From Corella eumyota (Eukaryota > Chordata > Ascidiacea > Phlebobranchia > Corellidae): a stretch of DNA of 64,000 nucleotides. Shown piece after piece: positions 10,601 to 25,600 of the stretch; the stretch's first letter is position 1; each line of letters starts with the position of its first letter. The notes under the pieces were generated by a model, which was not told the origin of the DNA, searched no databases, and was given only the letters and a program-made list of their open reading frames with translations. The position numbers and the translations under genes were made by a program. The stretch lies in assembly GCA_963082875.1 (NCBI GenBank), contig OY720098.1:8618001-8682000 (forward strand), in the 5' to 3' direction.

Positions 10601-13600
10601 ATATACTTAACTTAATCACAAAAAAAAGATTCATGAACTTAATACAACATCATTTTTAATAGATAGATATATTGTCAATAAAAACCTATTAAAAAACTAC
10701 AACAAACCTGTCAAGTTTGTCATTGTTTGGTTTAAAATTTTTGGAGGAAATTTTTTGTTCAATTTCTTCCTCAGATTGAGATGAAGTAGAATCAGTTTCT
10801 ATAATAATAAAAAATAAAAGAATAACAGTAACTCACAATACTAATGTTTCAAATATTACTATATTTAATGTTTCACTCCACACAAATATAAATATATATA
10901 TAACTTTGCTTATGCAATGTACACCATTTTCAATAACCAATGTTTTAAACTCTGTTTATTATATCTACTTACCATGCAAATGATTTTTAATTTCTCGAAC
11001 CAAATTTTGACAACTTTCAATTTCTTCCCCTACACTTTCAATAACTTTCTCATCGATAAAGTCATCACATGAAGACAGTAGAGAGCTCACATCATTTATA
11101 ACTATATCTAAAGTTTAAAAAAAAATCTTTATTTAAAAAGTGATTCAACAATAGGTTTTAAAATAAATGCTTTCATAAATATCACTTTTTTGTTAGCTAG
11201 TTGTAAAAAATTACCTGATTGTCTTTTTAATCTTTTACTGCATTCTCGAGCTAGAGAAAGTTGTTCTCTTAAATTCGATAATTCTTTTGCTTGTGATTGG
11301 ATCAGAGAATTGAACCTATAATAAGTCAAAAATTAATAAAACAGGAAATTTAAATTACTCTAATTTTTATAAAATATACAAATTTTAAATAAATTTGTTA
11401 TGTTAAACAAAAAAATATTTTTGGTTTTATGTTTAAATTATTTTTTTACTTTTGTTCCGATGAAGGAGAGAGAGAAGGTGCTTTCTTTGCACTTTGGCTT
11501 CTTTGTGGAAAACCTAAAATAATTTAACGAAAAAAATCTTAACTAAACTTTAACTTAGTTTACATTGCCTTACTACTAAGTTATTTTTATGGAATAAAAA
11601 TCAAGATTATAGGGATTTACAATGAACCAGGTAAAATTGATTTAAGATTTAACCACCTTGATTATATTCCTCAATACTGTTGTTGCTGTTATTGTGAGTT
11701 GGTGAAGCAAGGTTGGGAACACTTCTAGCACCTCTTATTGGAGACATTGGAGGACTAACTATACCTGCTTCACCTTCATATAAAATTTATTACATTTGAA
11801 AATGTTTGGAAGATTTAAAATTTTTCTGATTAATATTTATCAAAACATTAAAATTTGTACAATTGAAAAAAAATGTTACAAATATTAATAATTTCCAACA
11901 TTACAAATTTGATTAAACTGACAGAATATTATTAAAAACTTACGTAGAGCAATTTTGCATCTGTTCAGTCTATCAGCTTGTTGTCTGACAGTCTCTTCTG
12001 TCGCAACTATTCTTTTGTTTAATTTTCCATTTAACATTCGAGCTCGCTCTAATTCCTGACGTAATACATTATCTCCGATTTTACTAGTCTGCGAAATAAA
12101 TAATTCACTTAACTTTATTTAAATTTTATATTACTATTCATTATTTTTTAATTTATTTTGTCAATATTTATTTTACCTTTGGAAGAGGTATTTTGCTGTT
12201 TAAGTATGGAATTGATGGTGAACGTTTTTCTTTTCTACAGAAAATAGAAAAAAAAATTTCAAAAAAAAATTTCAAAAATAAACCTAATAAAATACAAACA
12301 AAATAAAACAATTTCACAGGGCTTACACAAATTTATTTAATAAATTACTTACTCTAGTTTTTCGTTTTCAAGTTTCAAAGATTCCATTTGAGTTTTCATT
12401 TCTTCAACTTTTTCTTGCATTTCATTCATATCATTGTCACTCTGTTTCTTCAATAAATCGTTTACCTGCCAATCAAAAATATCAACATTTATACAAAACT
12501 AAAAAATTATTTTCTTTTAAAATATTAAGCAAAAAAAAATTTAAAAAAAACAATCCTAAAAACCTAAGGAAACTGATTACACATTTTTAATATATACACT
12601 TCAAAAATATTTCACCTAGAATTTAAATTTTTACCTTTTCAGCATTGGAGAGTTTTTGTTTTAAGTTGACAATAACATCTTGTAATTCACTCTTGTGTAA
12701 ACTACTCATACCATCGGACTCCATTGATCTAAAAAATAAATAAACAATTAAAACTAATCTTTTTTCCACCACTAAAACTAGTAAAAAAAACAAACTTTTA
12801 TTTAAAAAATTTGGTAAATTACCGATATGATATAACTGAATGTTCACTGTCAGATATAATTCCATTTTCCACCACAACATTTCTATTTTTAGTCAGTTCA
12901 TTGTCTTTGATTCTAGCAAGCAAACCTAATACTTCAGATTCCTGAGTCATTCTAATAAAAAAAATGACTTAATTTGTAAATAATTAAAATTTGCAATGAC
13001 AGCTAACATATTGCATTTCCATTTATACCATTTAAAAAGTCGTTTTCAGTCTGGTTGCTATTTATAAAATTTAAAATGTCTTATATTTACTTACTTTTCA
13101 CTATGTGCAGTTTCATAAAGATTTTTTAATTCTTGATTTTTCTCTGTTATTTTCTTTTCCATTTGTTTTAAATTATCCACATGAGCATCACACTCTTTTC
13201 TTAATTCGTTTACTTCAGTGATAGTATCAGCCAACTGGTTTCTAAAACAAAAATATTAAATTTTAAACACACAAATCCTATGGTAATGTGATAGTTATAC
13301 TATTTGCTTTTTAGTCAATATTTATTGACTTTTAGACTAAATATTTGCCTAGTAATAAATTTAAATGTCGAAATTTCAATTTCAGATAAAACTTAACTTT
13401 TTACAACACTTTAACGACAGAACTTTCTTTCTAAATATTCATAACATTTTTACAGCTCTTTTTAATATTTAAAACCAAAAAATTCTTTCTTTTAACAATG
13501 ATTTTAAATCTCCTTCAAATTGACCTTCTTTGAAATATTTCTAAAATGTTTAACAATTTTACTTTCAATATTGTTAAAACATACAGCTAGATGTATTTAA

Positions 13601-16600
13601 AACAAAATAACTCTTCCAAAATGAGCTATACCCAAACACTTAGCATAAGTACTCCACTATTTTGCGGCAAAACCTAAGCACTAGACTCCATGTATACACT
13701 TAAACATTTAAACAAAGCTTTCTCATTGATTATTGGAATGTTATTGATGAAGAGTCGAATAACAAATCAAAATAAGAAAGTTTGTAGTTAAGTTCTATTG
13801 TTAATTGTGTGATTAAAGTACTGGTATGTTTATGGTTAGTGTTTAAAGCAAATGGATACTTTTACTATTACAATGAACATACTTTTAAATACTTCAAATT
13901 GTAAAACTAAGTTAATAAAATAGAATGATAATTTTATTTCATGGTTGCAAACAAACAACAATTTGGCCTAAATAAAATCAAAAAATTTTACCTTGTGTTA
14001 ATAAGAACTTGCTTCATTTCATGAGTGTTCATGTTTAGGAAACTATCATCATGATCATAATCATTATCATGATTGTCGTGGTAACCATTAGGAGTGGGGA
14101 TGTCCATGTAGGAGGTTTGGTTAAGATGTAAGAAGGTTGTGTTTACTGTGTCATTTGGAATACTTTTCTGTTATTAAATTTAAAAAAAAATGTTTAAAAA
14201 GCAAAAATAATAAAAAAAAGTATTCTGTTCAACCCCTACTACCCCAACCCTTTACTAGAAAAAGTTATTTAATTTTAGAAAAAAATATCGGGCCTAAAAA
14301 TTTTATAACCTACCTTGAACCTTGAAATTTAAATTTATCTGGAAAAATTAGAAACTTTCATTTGCATTCAATTCACTTTTACAATATTTATTACCTCAAA
14401 TTTGTTTGTTTGGTTAAAATTAGAATCTGATGCATCAGAAGTTGCTGGTCTAGGTCCATATTTCTTACTATAACTAAACATTAGAAATAAATATTAATAT
14501 AAAGTTTAAAAAATACAATATCTTTGCAAAATCCATAATATAATTTAAACTCTACTGTACAATACTATAACATCACAGTCATCACTATAGTCTACTCCTA
14601 TATAAATTTAAATGTTGATATTAATTTTTGCTGTATAAGAATTTTCGCAATTGTTAGTTAATAAAATATTCTAAAAATTAGTGGGTAAATTTCTTTGTAA
14701 AAAGAAAATTGTAGGTAACCATATGCCAATCATTATAAAACAAATCCCAAAATTGCTGTGCATATTCCTCAATAATTCAAAGTATACAATATGATAAAAT
14801 AACCCATATTTTAAACAGAGAAATAAATTGAATCTGATAATAAATAAAATGGATAAAAAGAATTCGTATGAGAAAAAATATTACCGCTTATGTAAGGGTT
14901 TATGTCTTGAAGATTTGGAGTAACTAATTCCATAATTCGAAGAACAATCACTTGAGAATTCCGAATCCGAATAAAAATCAACTTTCCGTTGCATATTCTA
15001 AAATAATTTAAAAGTTTAATAAAAATCAAATTTATTTTATAATACATTTAACTTATATTAACGTTAAATTCAAAAATGATTTATTCTTAAAAATTTTACT
15101 CTTATTGAATTTCCAACAAAAAATTAATAATTTAATTTAATGTTGAACTTATTCTATTTATCGCTCATAAATAATTGATAATCTAATTTACAAACCTTCA
15201 ATGCGTGGTTAGCTTCACTTAATTCATTATTTAGTTCCTTAACTTTCTTCTGAAGACTCTCTATCTCCTGTTGGTGGTCAGTGTTACTCGGGTTTTTAAA
15301 ACCTTCTTTGTATGCGTTCAACTTGGTTTGTAGTTCCTTGTTCAACCTAATATTATTGATTTTATAAAAAAAAATTACACTTGATTTTTCTATTTTAAAT
15401 TTTTCATTTTAAAAATTTTAAAAAAGGCATTTGTATATTGAAAAAAATTAAAGATAAATAATAACCTTGTGATGTCATCCAACTCTTCTTTCAAACTTCT
15501 TTCAAGATTCTGTAAAAACAGATTAATAATAAATTTGGTAAAGCTAACCATGCATTAAAGGTTAGTTGGTAAATTAAATTACCAATTATTTAAGAAAAAT
15601 TAGAAAAAATAGGGTTTAATATCAAGTTAATTTATTAATTTTTTATTTAAGATATTTAAAATTAAAAAATGATTGCACAAACCTGCAAGTCATGATCTTT
15701 AGCTTTAATCTGTTCTTTTTGTTGTTTATATTGTTGTTCCAGGTTATATTGCTCTGCTTTTAATTCCTCAATTTCATTGTTGGCACTTTCAAGATCAGCA
15801 TACAAGTTGTCACGTTCATCGATTAACTCCTAAATAAAAAACTTTCGTATCAAACTTTATTTTATTTTAAATAACTTTTTAAATTAGCAAGTTCATATAT
15901 AATTACGTTTTAGATTTCTTGAACTAAAAAAATAATATTAATTCTAGTACTTTTTGATACTTTTTAAACAGTTTGAAGTAATACCAATTGTAATATAAAT
16001 ATTGTAATTTTTAGCCTTTATTTTTTTTCTACTTTCTTCAAAATTAAAAAACAACATGTATTAAATAAAACATTCTAGTAATAAATTATGTTTTAACCTT
16101 CAAAGAGTCTCCACAGAATTTAAGTTTATTCACTAAACAACTTTCCACACTACTGTTCAAACTACTACCACCTCTCTGTAAAAATTTGTTTGCTAATTTC
16201 GAAAATAATTGTTTCTCTTCATTACACTGAACATGTAATAAATCCCTTTGCTTCTTTATTTCTATATACTTTGCCTCTCTAATCTAGTAAGTATGTATTG
16301 ACCTTAATATTCTTGGTATGTATGTTTCAAGCTTATTTACTGCAATATTGGTGTATTTAAGTAATGGAAATATCTTGGTATCATAGTATAGCAAACAATT
16401 CAATTTTAGTATGGTACCTGTAAATTTTTAAGAATATCTTCGTTGTTTTTTTGTAACTCATTAATTTCTTCGTTTCGTGAGTGAACAGCACCACCAAGTG
16501 ATGAAACTGTTTCTTCGTGTTCAAAAATCTAAAACAACACTTTTTTAATTAAAAAATTTGCAAATCCAAAAATTTAACAAAATCTAGTATCTTATACAGA

Positions 16601-19600
16601 ACAATGTTAAATATAAATATATATAATTTAAACGTTTTCTTTTAATACAAACCTGTGATTTAAGAAGTTCAATTTGTTGATCTTTTTCATAAACTTGTTG
16701 ATTTAATTCTTCAATTTGATTCTCATATTTATTTTCCATATCATCTCTTTCAGTCTGTGCCTCCTAAAATCATAAAAAAATTAAAATATTTTAAATAAAA
16801 TTTGAAATCAAAATTTTTCAGATAATAAAAAAGAAAAATAATCATTTAAAACAGAAATAATGGTATTCGATATCTTGTATAATAAAACCTTTTCTTGACT
16901 ATCTAGTTTCTTTTTAACTTGTGCTTTAATTTGCATGTTAAGCTCATTAATTTCTGATTCATGTTTCTTGTCTAAATCAACTACTTCTTTTATTGCATCT
17001 CGTAACTGCATATTATAACTTAATTATTCAAACAATAAAAATAAGGGATGTTTTGACTTGAAGAAGATTGTAAAAAGGGAGAGAGTAATTTTTAATTGTA
17101 AAAAGGGGAGAGTAATTGTAAAAAGGGTAATTGTAAAAAGGGGAGAGTAATTTTGAAATAAATTTAACTGAAATTGAAGACCAATTTTGTGCTATTTTAA
17201 TTTCTGAAAAATTTTATTCACATTTAACCTTCTTATGCTAGTTAATGTAGTTCTTAAAATGAAATAACCTCTTGTTGTAAAAACAAAGCATCTTGCTTAT
17301 TCTCTTTAACTAACTCCTTTAAGTCTTCAATTTGTTTGTTGTAATTTTCTCTCAGAATAAATTTTTCCTTAATTTCAACCTGGTATAAGTTAAAAGTTTA
17401 AACGTAAAAAAATAATTACAAAATAAATATTAATTCTTAAATAAACAAACCAACCTGTAGGGCCAGATTGGATTGTTCAACTTGTTGCCTCATTTCAATT
17501 AACTCTGGTTCCTAAAAATAAGTCACCACAAATGTTAGTGTTATTTTAAACTATAAATTACCCTTACTTAATTGTCAAACAAAAAAGTTTATTATAAACA
17601 CAAAAAAAGAAATATTTTAAAGAGAAATTAGACCTGGGCATATATAGAATTTGATTTTTGATCTTCAATTTTAGATTGCGCTTCTGCAAGTTCTTCTTTA
17701 AGATTTTTTATTTCTTCATTTTTCTGATTGAGTTGACCAAGAATTTCCTTATAGGACAAATTAATTAAAAGGTTATTAAAGTGTTACATTTAATAACAAG
17801 AACATTTTTTTTTTCAGTAGAATATTTAGCATGCTCTAAAATTTCCATTTTTTTATGCTTACATTATTATTATCTGATGGTTTTTCAATTTTTTCTTCAA
17901 CTTCTGAAAGTTGATTTTTTAATTTATCAACTTCCTCATTCTTTGCACGAAGTAATTGTGTTAAACCCTATTTAAAAAACAACATACTTTAAGTCATAAT
18001 AAAATTAATAATAAAACTAATTAAAAATGAAATAACATTATTAGATATATATTTAATTAATGAGAAGTTGCTTACTGCAATAGCTCTATCTCTCTTGTTA
18101 ATATCTTTATCAGCCTTTCCTTCTTTTTCTTTTAATTCAGCATTCTCATTTGCCTTCTTCTCAACATCATTTTGGTACCCTCTCTCTTTTTCAACCCAGT
18201 CTCTTTTTAATTCCTAAAAATAAAAAATAAAAATTAAGTACAAGAAAATATTAAGTAAATTATATCAAAACAGTTTTTTAATAAAACTATAATGGTAATT
18301 GCATTTAACTAGTATCAACATATAAATGGTGTTATGGTGACAGTAAACCTATAACCATAAATTTGTTTCAAAAAATACTTACATCAATTTCGTTTTGTTT
18401 CTTGTCAAGTTCAACAGTTAGTTGGTTTGCAGCATCTTGAAAGTCATCCAATTTTTCTTGTTGTTTTGTAATGTGTTCCTGAAATATTTAATATATAAAC
18501 TTAATGTCAATTTTTTGAATCATCAAAATGTGTTTGTGCAGTAATAGCATGTTTTTCAATAAATTTAAAAATATGATCAATTAAAATTGGTAAAAAAAAT
18601 TGTTTGAATCATAATATGATTATTTATAATTGCCTAACAGAACCTAAAAATTTGTTAACAATCATATCAGATTTTAATTTTAGACCTTAATTGTCTTTAA
18701 CAATTTTTGCATGATATTTGTCCCTGCCAATTTAAAAATTATTTAATTTATTAAATAATAATAATCAAACCAAAATATAAATTTTTTACATAATTTTAAC
18801 AACATTTCTTCAGGCAAAAATAAAACATGCAAAAAGCAAAATAAAAATAAATTCTTCTGCATTAACAGAAGAAATTATAAAAATCAAACAAAAATGTATA
18901 AGCTTTGTTTAAAGCACATAGCGGCCTATGATATATATAAACCAGGCATTTACATGCTTTTATATGATTTGTACCTCATATTCATCTTGTAAAGAAAGCA
19001 AGACCTAACAACAAACTTGGTTGAATAACACAACAGTGACAATTACTATATGTTTAATGTAAAATGACAGTTACAATTTAATAAGACCATGGTAAATGCA
19101 TAAAGTGATTTAGTGTTATAGTGACAAAGCTATAGAAATCTAGTACATATTGCTGTTAAAGTAACTATAATAGGTGTTGCTTTTTAACAAGCAATGTTTT
19201 GTGATATGGTACTGACATTGAATGGTAACTTAAAAGCAATGCTTTTTAGTTACAAAAGTTCTTTGGAAAATACTACCAAAAGATAGACTAAATTATTTAC
19301 TGTTATAAAATATAAAGATTTGTGTTAAAAATAAAAGTAAAGTAAAACCTGATATTCTTTTTCTGTTGCTTCTTCCCTTGTTTTTGCTTCATCAAGCAAA
19401 GCTTCCATGTCCTGTTAAAATTACAAAAAAATTATAAATACACTAAAACACCAACCAGCTTACTAAATAAAAACTTTAAAAAAAAATTTCAATAAAATTT
19501 TTATTGTTTAAATACCTGTAATTTCACTTGGAAATTTTCACTTTCTTGAAACATTGGTTCAACTTGGGACTTCAACAAATTTTCTTTTTCTTCATTTAAC

Positions 19601-22600
19601 AACTCAATCACACATTTGTTTGAACTTAAAGTTTTCTTTAAATCTTCGATGAATCTAAAAATAAAAACTTTATTTAAAAACTTCACAAATTTTTATTATT
19701 ATTCTTATTCGAAAAACATGTAAAATATCGAACCTTTCAGCTTCCTCTAGTTCAAGTTTAACAGCAATATTTTCCTTTTGTAAATCTCTGTATTGTTTAT
19801 CACCAAATTTACCTTGCAAAAAATTAAAATATTTTATTGATAACGATAACCAGGAATAAATTTAATAATTATTATACCCAATAAAATTTAAGTTTAAAAT
19901 TCATAAAGTACCTAAAAATAAAAGTTTAAACTTACCTTGGTCTTGGATTGGGTTTAAAGTTAAGTCTTGAATTTTCGATTTTGCTTCATCCAATTCCTTG
20001 ACAAGTTCTTCATTCTGATCCTTCATGTCTGTAAATTGTTTTTGAAATTGTAAAGCTTTTCCTGATACAGTTGAAGCTTCACGTCTGACTTCATGTAATT
20101 CCTTTATCGAATTTATAGATTCGAATTAGTAAAAAGAGAAAAAAATTTAAAAAAAAGAAAAAAAATATATTTTCAGTAATTTTTTAAACAAATGTATTAT
20201 TAGTAAAACCTCAATACAAAATACTTTGTAAATTGCTTTTAATAACGGATTTTAATAAGTTTTACCCTTTCAGCAGCTTCAACTTTCTCGTTCATTACTT
20301 CTCTTAGTTGTTCAACTTCTTGTTGAGCTTCTTCTCTTACTTTTTCATCGGAAGGTTCAGTGTACATACTTGCTACTGCATTCCTGTACAACAAAAATCA
20401 TTTTTAATTTTAAAAAAAAAATTTATCATAATAACTAAAAAGTAGGTATGACAACAACCAAACTATTGCAAATTATTTTAAAATATTACACTTTTTTGTA
20501 TAGATTAATATAGTATTTTTAAATTTTAGTGAATATAGTATAATTTGAAGTCTAATGTACAGAAAAACTTACGAGGCTTTAACAAGGAGATCATGTTTAT
20601 GTTGAAGATCTTTCTTCAAGTTGTCACATTCAACTTTCAACTCAATGTTCTGTAACATAATAAAATTATTATAAAGCTTTATTCAATTTTTATACTCAGT
20701 TAAATTAACACATAATATTACTTAATATTTAATATTGTTTTAATATTTAATTTTTATATGCTAAAAGTTTAATTTTTATTTAATTTTTTTTTGCAAGTTG
20801 AATAATAAATAAACTTTAAAACTTATATTGTCATGTTTTATATTAATTTAAAAAAAAAATAACAAGCTGCTAATTATATTTTATCGACAACAAAACTTAC
20901 TACAACCTGAACTATTTTTCCAATTTTTAAATTCCGAAAAGCCATTTTAATTGCTCAAAAAAAACAATTAAAAACCTCAACTAGCCTAATTAAGCATCAC
21001 AATTTTACATTGCCACCTTGACTACTATCTCCAATGTAAAAAATACGCAAAAGAACAGCAATTAAATGCTCAGCAATGTAAACACATGGGGCTTTAAAGA
21101 GAGCAAATATTGCTCATAAAACATAAAAGAATCAGCTCTAACAATGATTTGATTTATGTTTATTGAATTATTTGTGTGAATTGTGTAAGTTATGTCCAAA
21201 CCTGCCCATTTTTATGAGAATGCCAAAAACAGAAGGATGAATGTTTGAGCTGGGAAGTTGTACGGCGTCGTATTTGCCTTGTGTCAACAACAAACAAAGA
21301 AAAAGTCATCAAATAAATTACACAAATCCATGAAGGAATTTACTTAATTAAACCTAACTAGACGCAATAAATCAATTAGCCTTTTTCACAAGTTTTAAAA
21401 ACTCCGCTTATAAAACTTTATGAGACCATAACAAAAACACACTAAAAAAACACATTCATTAAATCACTTGCACAGTTTAATTTCACCTTTAGTATTTATC
21501 CACATTGTAGTTTTATAACCCAATCTTATATTATAAAAATTACATCTTTTTATATTTAGATTTACAGTAAAATTTTGATGTGATATTTATTTATTTACAT
21601 TTCTCCAGAGTTGATCGTGGTTATCTCCCTCTACATGTTCATTTATTCTCTCCTCCATGTAAAATATTCGAAGTTTTAAACTAAAATTCTCCTTCTTCAA
21701 GTCAGATATTTGCTGCAATATTTAAATTACAAATAAATTTAAAAATTTTAAATGATGTGTTAAAAAAATATTAGTGTGATAAATTTAAAAAAATAAAAAA
21801 ATTTAAGAAGTGTGTTATTTTTTATGTTGCTTTCAAATTTAATAAATTTATATTTAAAACAACAATTATAAGTAAAATAATTTTAAATTAAAAAACAATG
21901 TTTATCAATTGATTTAAAATTTAATTATGTAAAATTTAAAGTATTTATATAAAATTATTTTCAAAATAAAACTTACTGTCCCAAAATCCTTCATTACACT
22001 ACTTCCAGGTGATTCACTTAAAACATTAAACACTGAAAAAATAAATTCAATCAATTAGTCAATAATATTGATTAAGAAACAAGATAAACCAAAGCAAAAT
22101 ATTTAAAAAAATGGGTTTGCTTTTGATATAAAATATGTTTGCTTTTAATATAAAATAGGTTTGCTTTTGATATTAAAAATTGTTAGAAGAAAAATCTTTA
22201 TGTTTACTTTTGCAACATATTTTATTTAAAAATTCCCTAGATATTTAAAAATGTACATCAACCATATTTCCATTAATATTTAAATTCAATAAATCCATTT
22301 AGCTGTAATATTTATTAAATTATAATTTGTCTTCCACATTAATAGAAATATAATTTTTTTTATTAAAATAAATATAAAAACTAAAAAAAAAGATTTTATT
22401 TTAATAATTTTTGTTTTATAATTTTTTTTTCAAAATTCTTACCTGCTGGGTAAGAGGGTCCAGGACCTGGGTCACTCAATCTGTCGGTATTTCTAATTGG
22501 GGTCCCCATATTTGTTATATCGGGGAGGTGTGAAATATCAACACTAAATTAACAACATTTTTTTTTTAAATATTTGATCTACTAAAATATAATATAATAT

Positions 22601-25600
22601 TAATAAAAACTTCTGCATACTAATTATTTATTTAAAACATAAAAAGTATTGTAATTCTTTTTAAAAACATATTTAAAAACACCAATTCACAACTCCTAAA
22701 ATGACTGATCTTAAATTAAAAATTCTCTTTAAATATTTAATCATAGTTTCTAAGCAACATAACATTAGAATTATAACCCTAGAAATCCACTGAACCTAAT
22801 CTAATACCACATAGATCATGTCGATTTATAAAATGTTTTGTATAACAATCCCAATACAAAGGAGGGCACAATACCCTTAGATAATGCATCAAACCACATT
22901 TCTTTAAAGCATATTTACAGACGCTCAATATAAAGAAGCAAACCACGCAATTTAGTCAATGAACTTCATTAATCAAGTTGCCATATCAATTCAATAACGT
23001 TTATATTAAGCTAATAGTAACATACAAAAAATGTGTTAAGTTTGCTATGTAGGTAAGGTACTCAAATATGGGCCAAGAGGTTAAATAGCCACATTTAAAC
23101 ACTTCAAGTGTTGACCGCAGTAAACTAACAAGCAATTCAAGTAATAAAGTGGGCACTTGTTGACAACAAATAGTAACCATAATAAGTTAATGACAGTGAT
23201 TGAAATAATCTGTATTTGATTAAATCAGAAATAGGTTAAATTTTAACAACACATTTGTTTTATTAAATCCATTAGTCACTACTACAGATTATTTTTCTGT
23301 TTACATAAATGAATATAATATTTTTAGGTATACATATACTAACAAGTAGGCAAGCAATTTACGTGTGGTAACAATTTCTTAGCCATTACCAAAATATATG
23401 TAAAAACTGTAACTATTTATTTATAAACCAAACTTGTACATAAAGCATACCTTGAACAATGAACTAGAAAATAATTTTTACCATATTTATTGACGTTTTG
23501 GTAGAAAAAAAGACAATGAAAATATTTGTGGGGTCGTAAAATGACAATACAATATTTACACTGACATTTATGTTAAGTAAACACGTGTCTTCTCATCGTA
23601 AATTCTGCACTTCACACGTCAGATATGACGTCACAAACAATCGAAAATGGGTAGCTTTTTTAAGCTTTTCTACATTTACCAATTCTAAAATATGACTTGA
23701 AAACTAAAGATTTTTAAATTAAAAATCACACGCTGATTTCCTTTTAGTAAACTCGGTTTAATTCCTCAAGTCAGTGAACATTTCTAAAGATTTATCAACG
23801 CATTCCTAATAGTTTAAAACGTCAGCACGTTTTATCAAAATCACGAACGCTAATTTTAGATTCCCAAAAAACATTTAAAAACTAATGAACCCCTTTTTTT
23901 AATGTATATAACACCATAGCATTACAATACCCTAAATTGTAAGCTGTCTTTAAAATTACAAAATACAACAAAAATTCTTGTTTTAGTTCATTCAGCTTGC
24001 TAGAATTTAGGCTTGCTGGAGCGTAAAACGTTTTTCCTTCCTTTACCAGACCATATAAACATTATACAACTGTAAAACACGTTTCTAAAACAACAATATA
24101 TATTTTAATTAGCTTAAACCCGTAAAGTTTACGCTTACTATAAATCTTTAGGTATCCATGTAACGACATTTTCAATAAGCTTTTAACAGTAAAAAAGATG
24201 TTTCTAAATTTCGAAGCCAATAAAATGGAAAATTAAATTAACATCTGTCAATTTTACCCACCACTTAAACACATTTTTAAAATATGTTTCTATTACATAT
24301 AGCTTAATACGTTTACTATTTAAACGTAACTGTCAAAATATTTTATTAAAATACGACTATACGATAATATAACTGCTAGTAAGCCCGCTACGGCTGGCAT
24401 ATGCATAAAAAATAAAGCGTTGAAACACGCGCGTTCTATTCAACAACTTCCGTATGTCATCAACATATTAAAATAAGCGGTTCGCGCTCTCTCAGTTTGA
24501 ACTCATGAATATTTTAGATCTACTCGTTTATTCCTTATTATTAGGCTAACAAGCATTCGAATGCATCGAATTTAACATTTTTTTAATTAATTTTGAATAA
24601 GATATCATAAAATAGCCCAACCTCAAAAGCATACAAGCTATATAGCATTACAATTGGCCTGACTGTCTATAACTGACACTATACATATTTTAAATGGTAA
24701 TAATGCATATGAACTGTTTTTTCGAAGACAATAAACTGCTAATCATTGTATACTGATACCGCCCTATAATGTATTGTCTAATCTGCACTTCTAATGTGTT
24801 AGGAACAAAAAAGTAATTGTTTTTGTTTATTTGTTCTTAACTGACTCCCTTATAAGCTGGTTAGTTCATTTAATTTTGACAAGATAGTAGCTTGAAATGA
24901 AACGCTTGTATAAAATGTAAGAAACTGGTTATTGAAAAATAAGAATTTCAATTGATTTTTTTTAAATAATTTAAATTCTATTAACACAGTACCTAACTAC
25001 CTATATTATATGTTTTAATTCTGTTTTTAATTTTACCTCTTTAATTTACTTTAAATACAAATCAAAACGTTAAGAAAAGTAAACAAGTAATTAAAAAATC
25101 CTATTTTTATTTAAAGCAAATACCAAAGTAAAACAAAAGAATGTTCGAAAAAGAAAAAAATACCTTTCTTTTGCTTGGTACCAAGATTTTAAGAACGGAT
25201 ACATATTTGAACTATACTTCTTTTGTTTTCGTAATTACGTAGAAAATTGTGGTAAAATCCAGATTTTTTTCTTGATTTCAACATAACTTTAATTTAAAAC
25301 TATAGGAGAACCATTGTAGGTATAATCGACCTTCAAACCTTCCTTCATAAAAGTTTCACTCAAACCTTCTCTTACGTAATAACCAGCAACGTAGACTTAA
25401 AGTTCTAAATTTCTTGATAGTCTATCTTCCACGAGCGTTGTATATAGTACAGCTTCGTCAAATTCACAGAGAATTCAAGTTCAAAAAACTATCATTTACT
25501 ACCGTGCTGGCGGGCCTATAGCTAGCTAAAACGCAAAAAAGTTCGACGTGAAAATTAGAAAAGGGAAAATTGCCGCCGGCAAAAATACATAACACCGATG

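Noticed and set aside
17781-17975. Plus-strand open frame with hydrophobic residues
   Set aside because: Antisense to centrosomin-family exon 17863-17967; no own splice logic.
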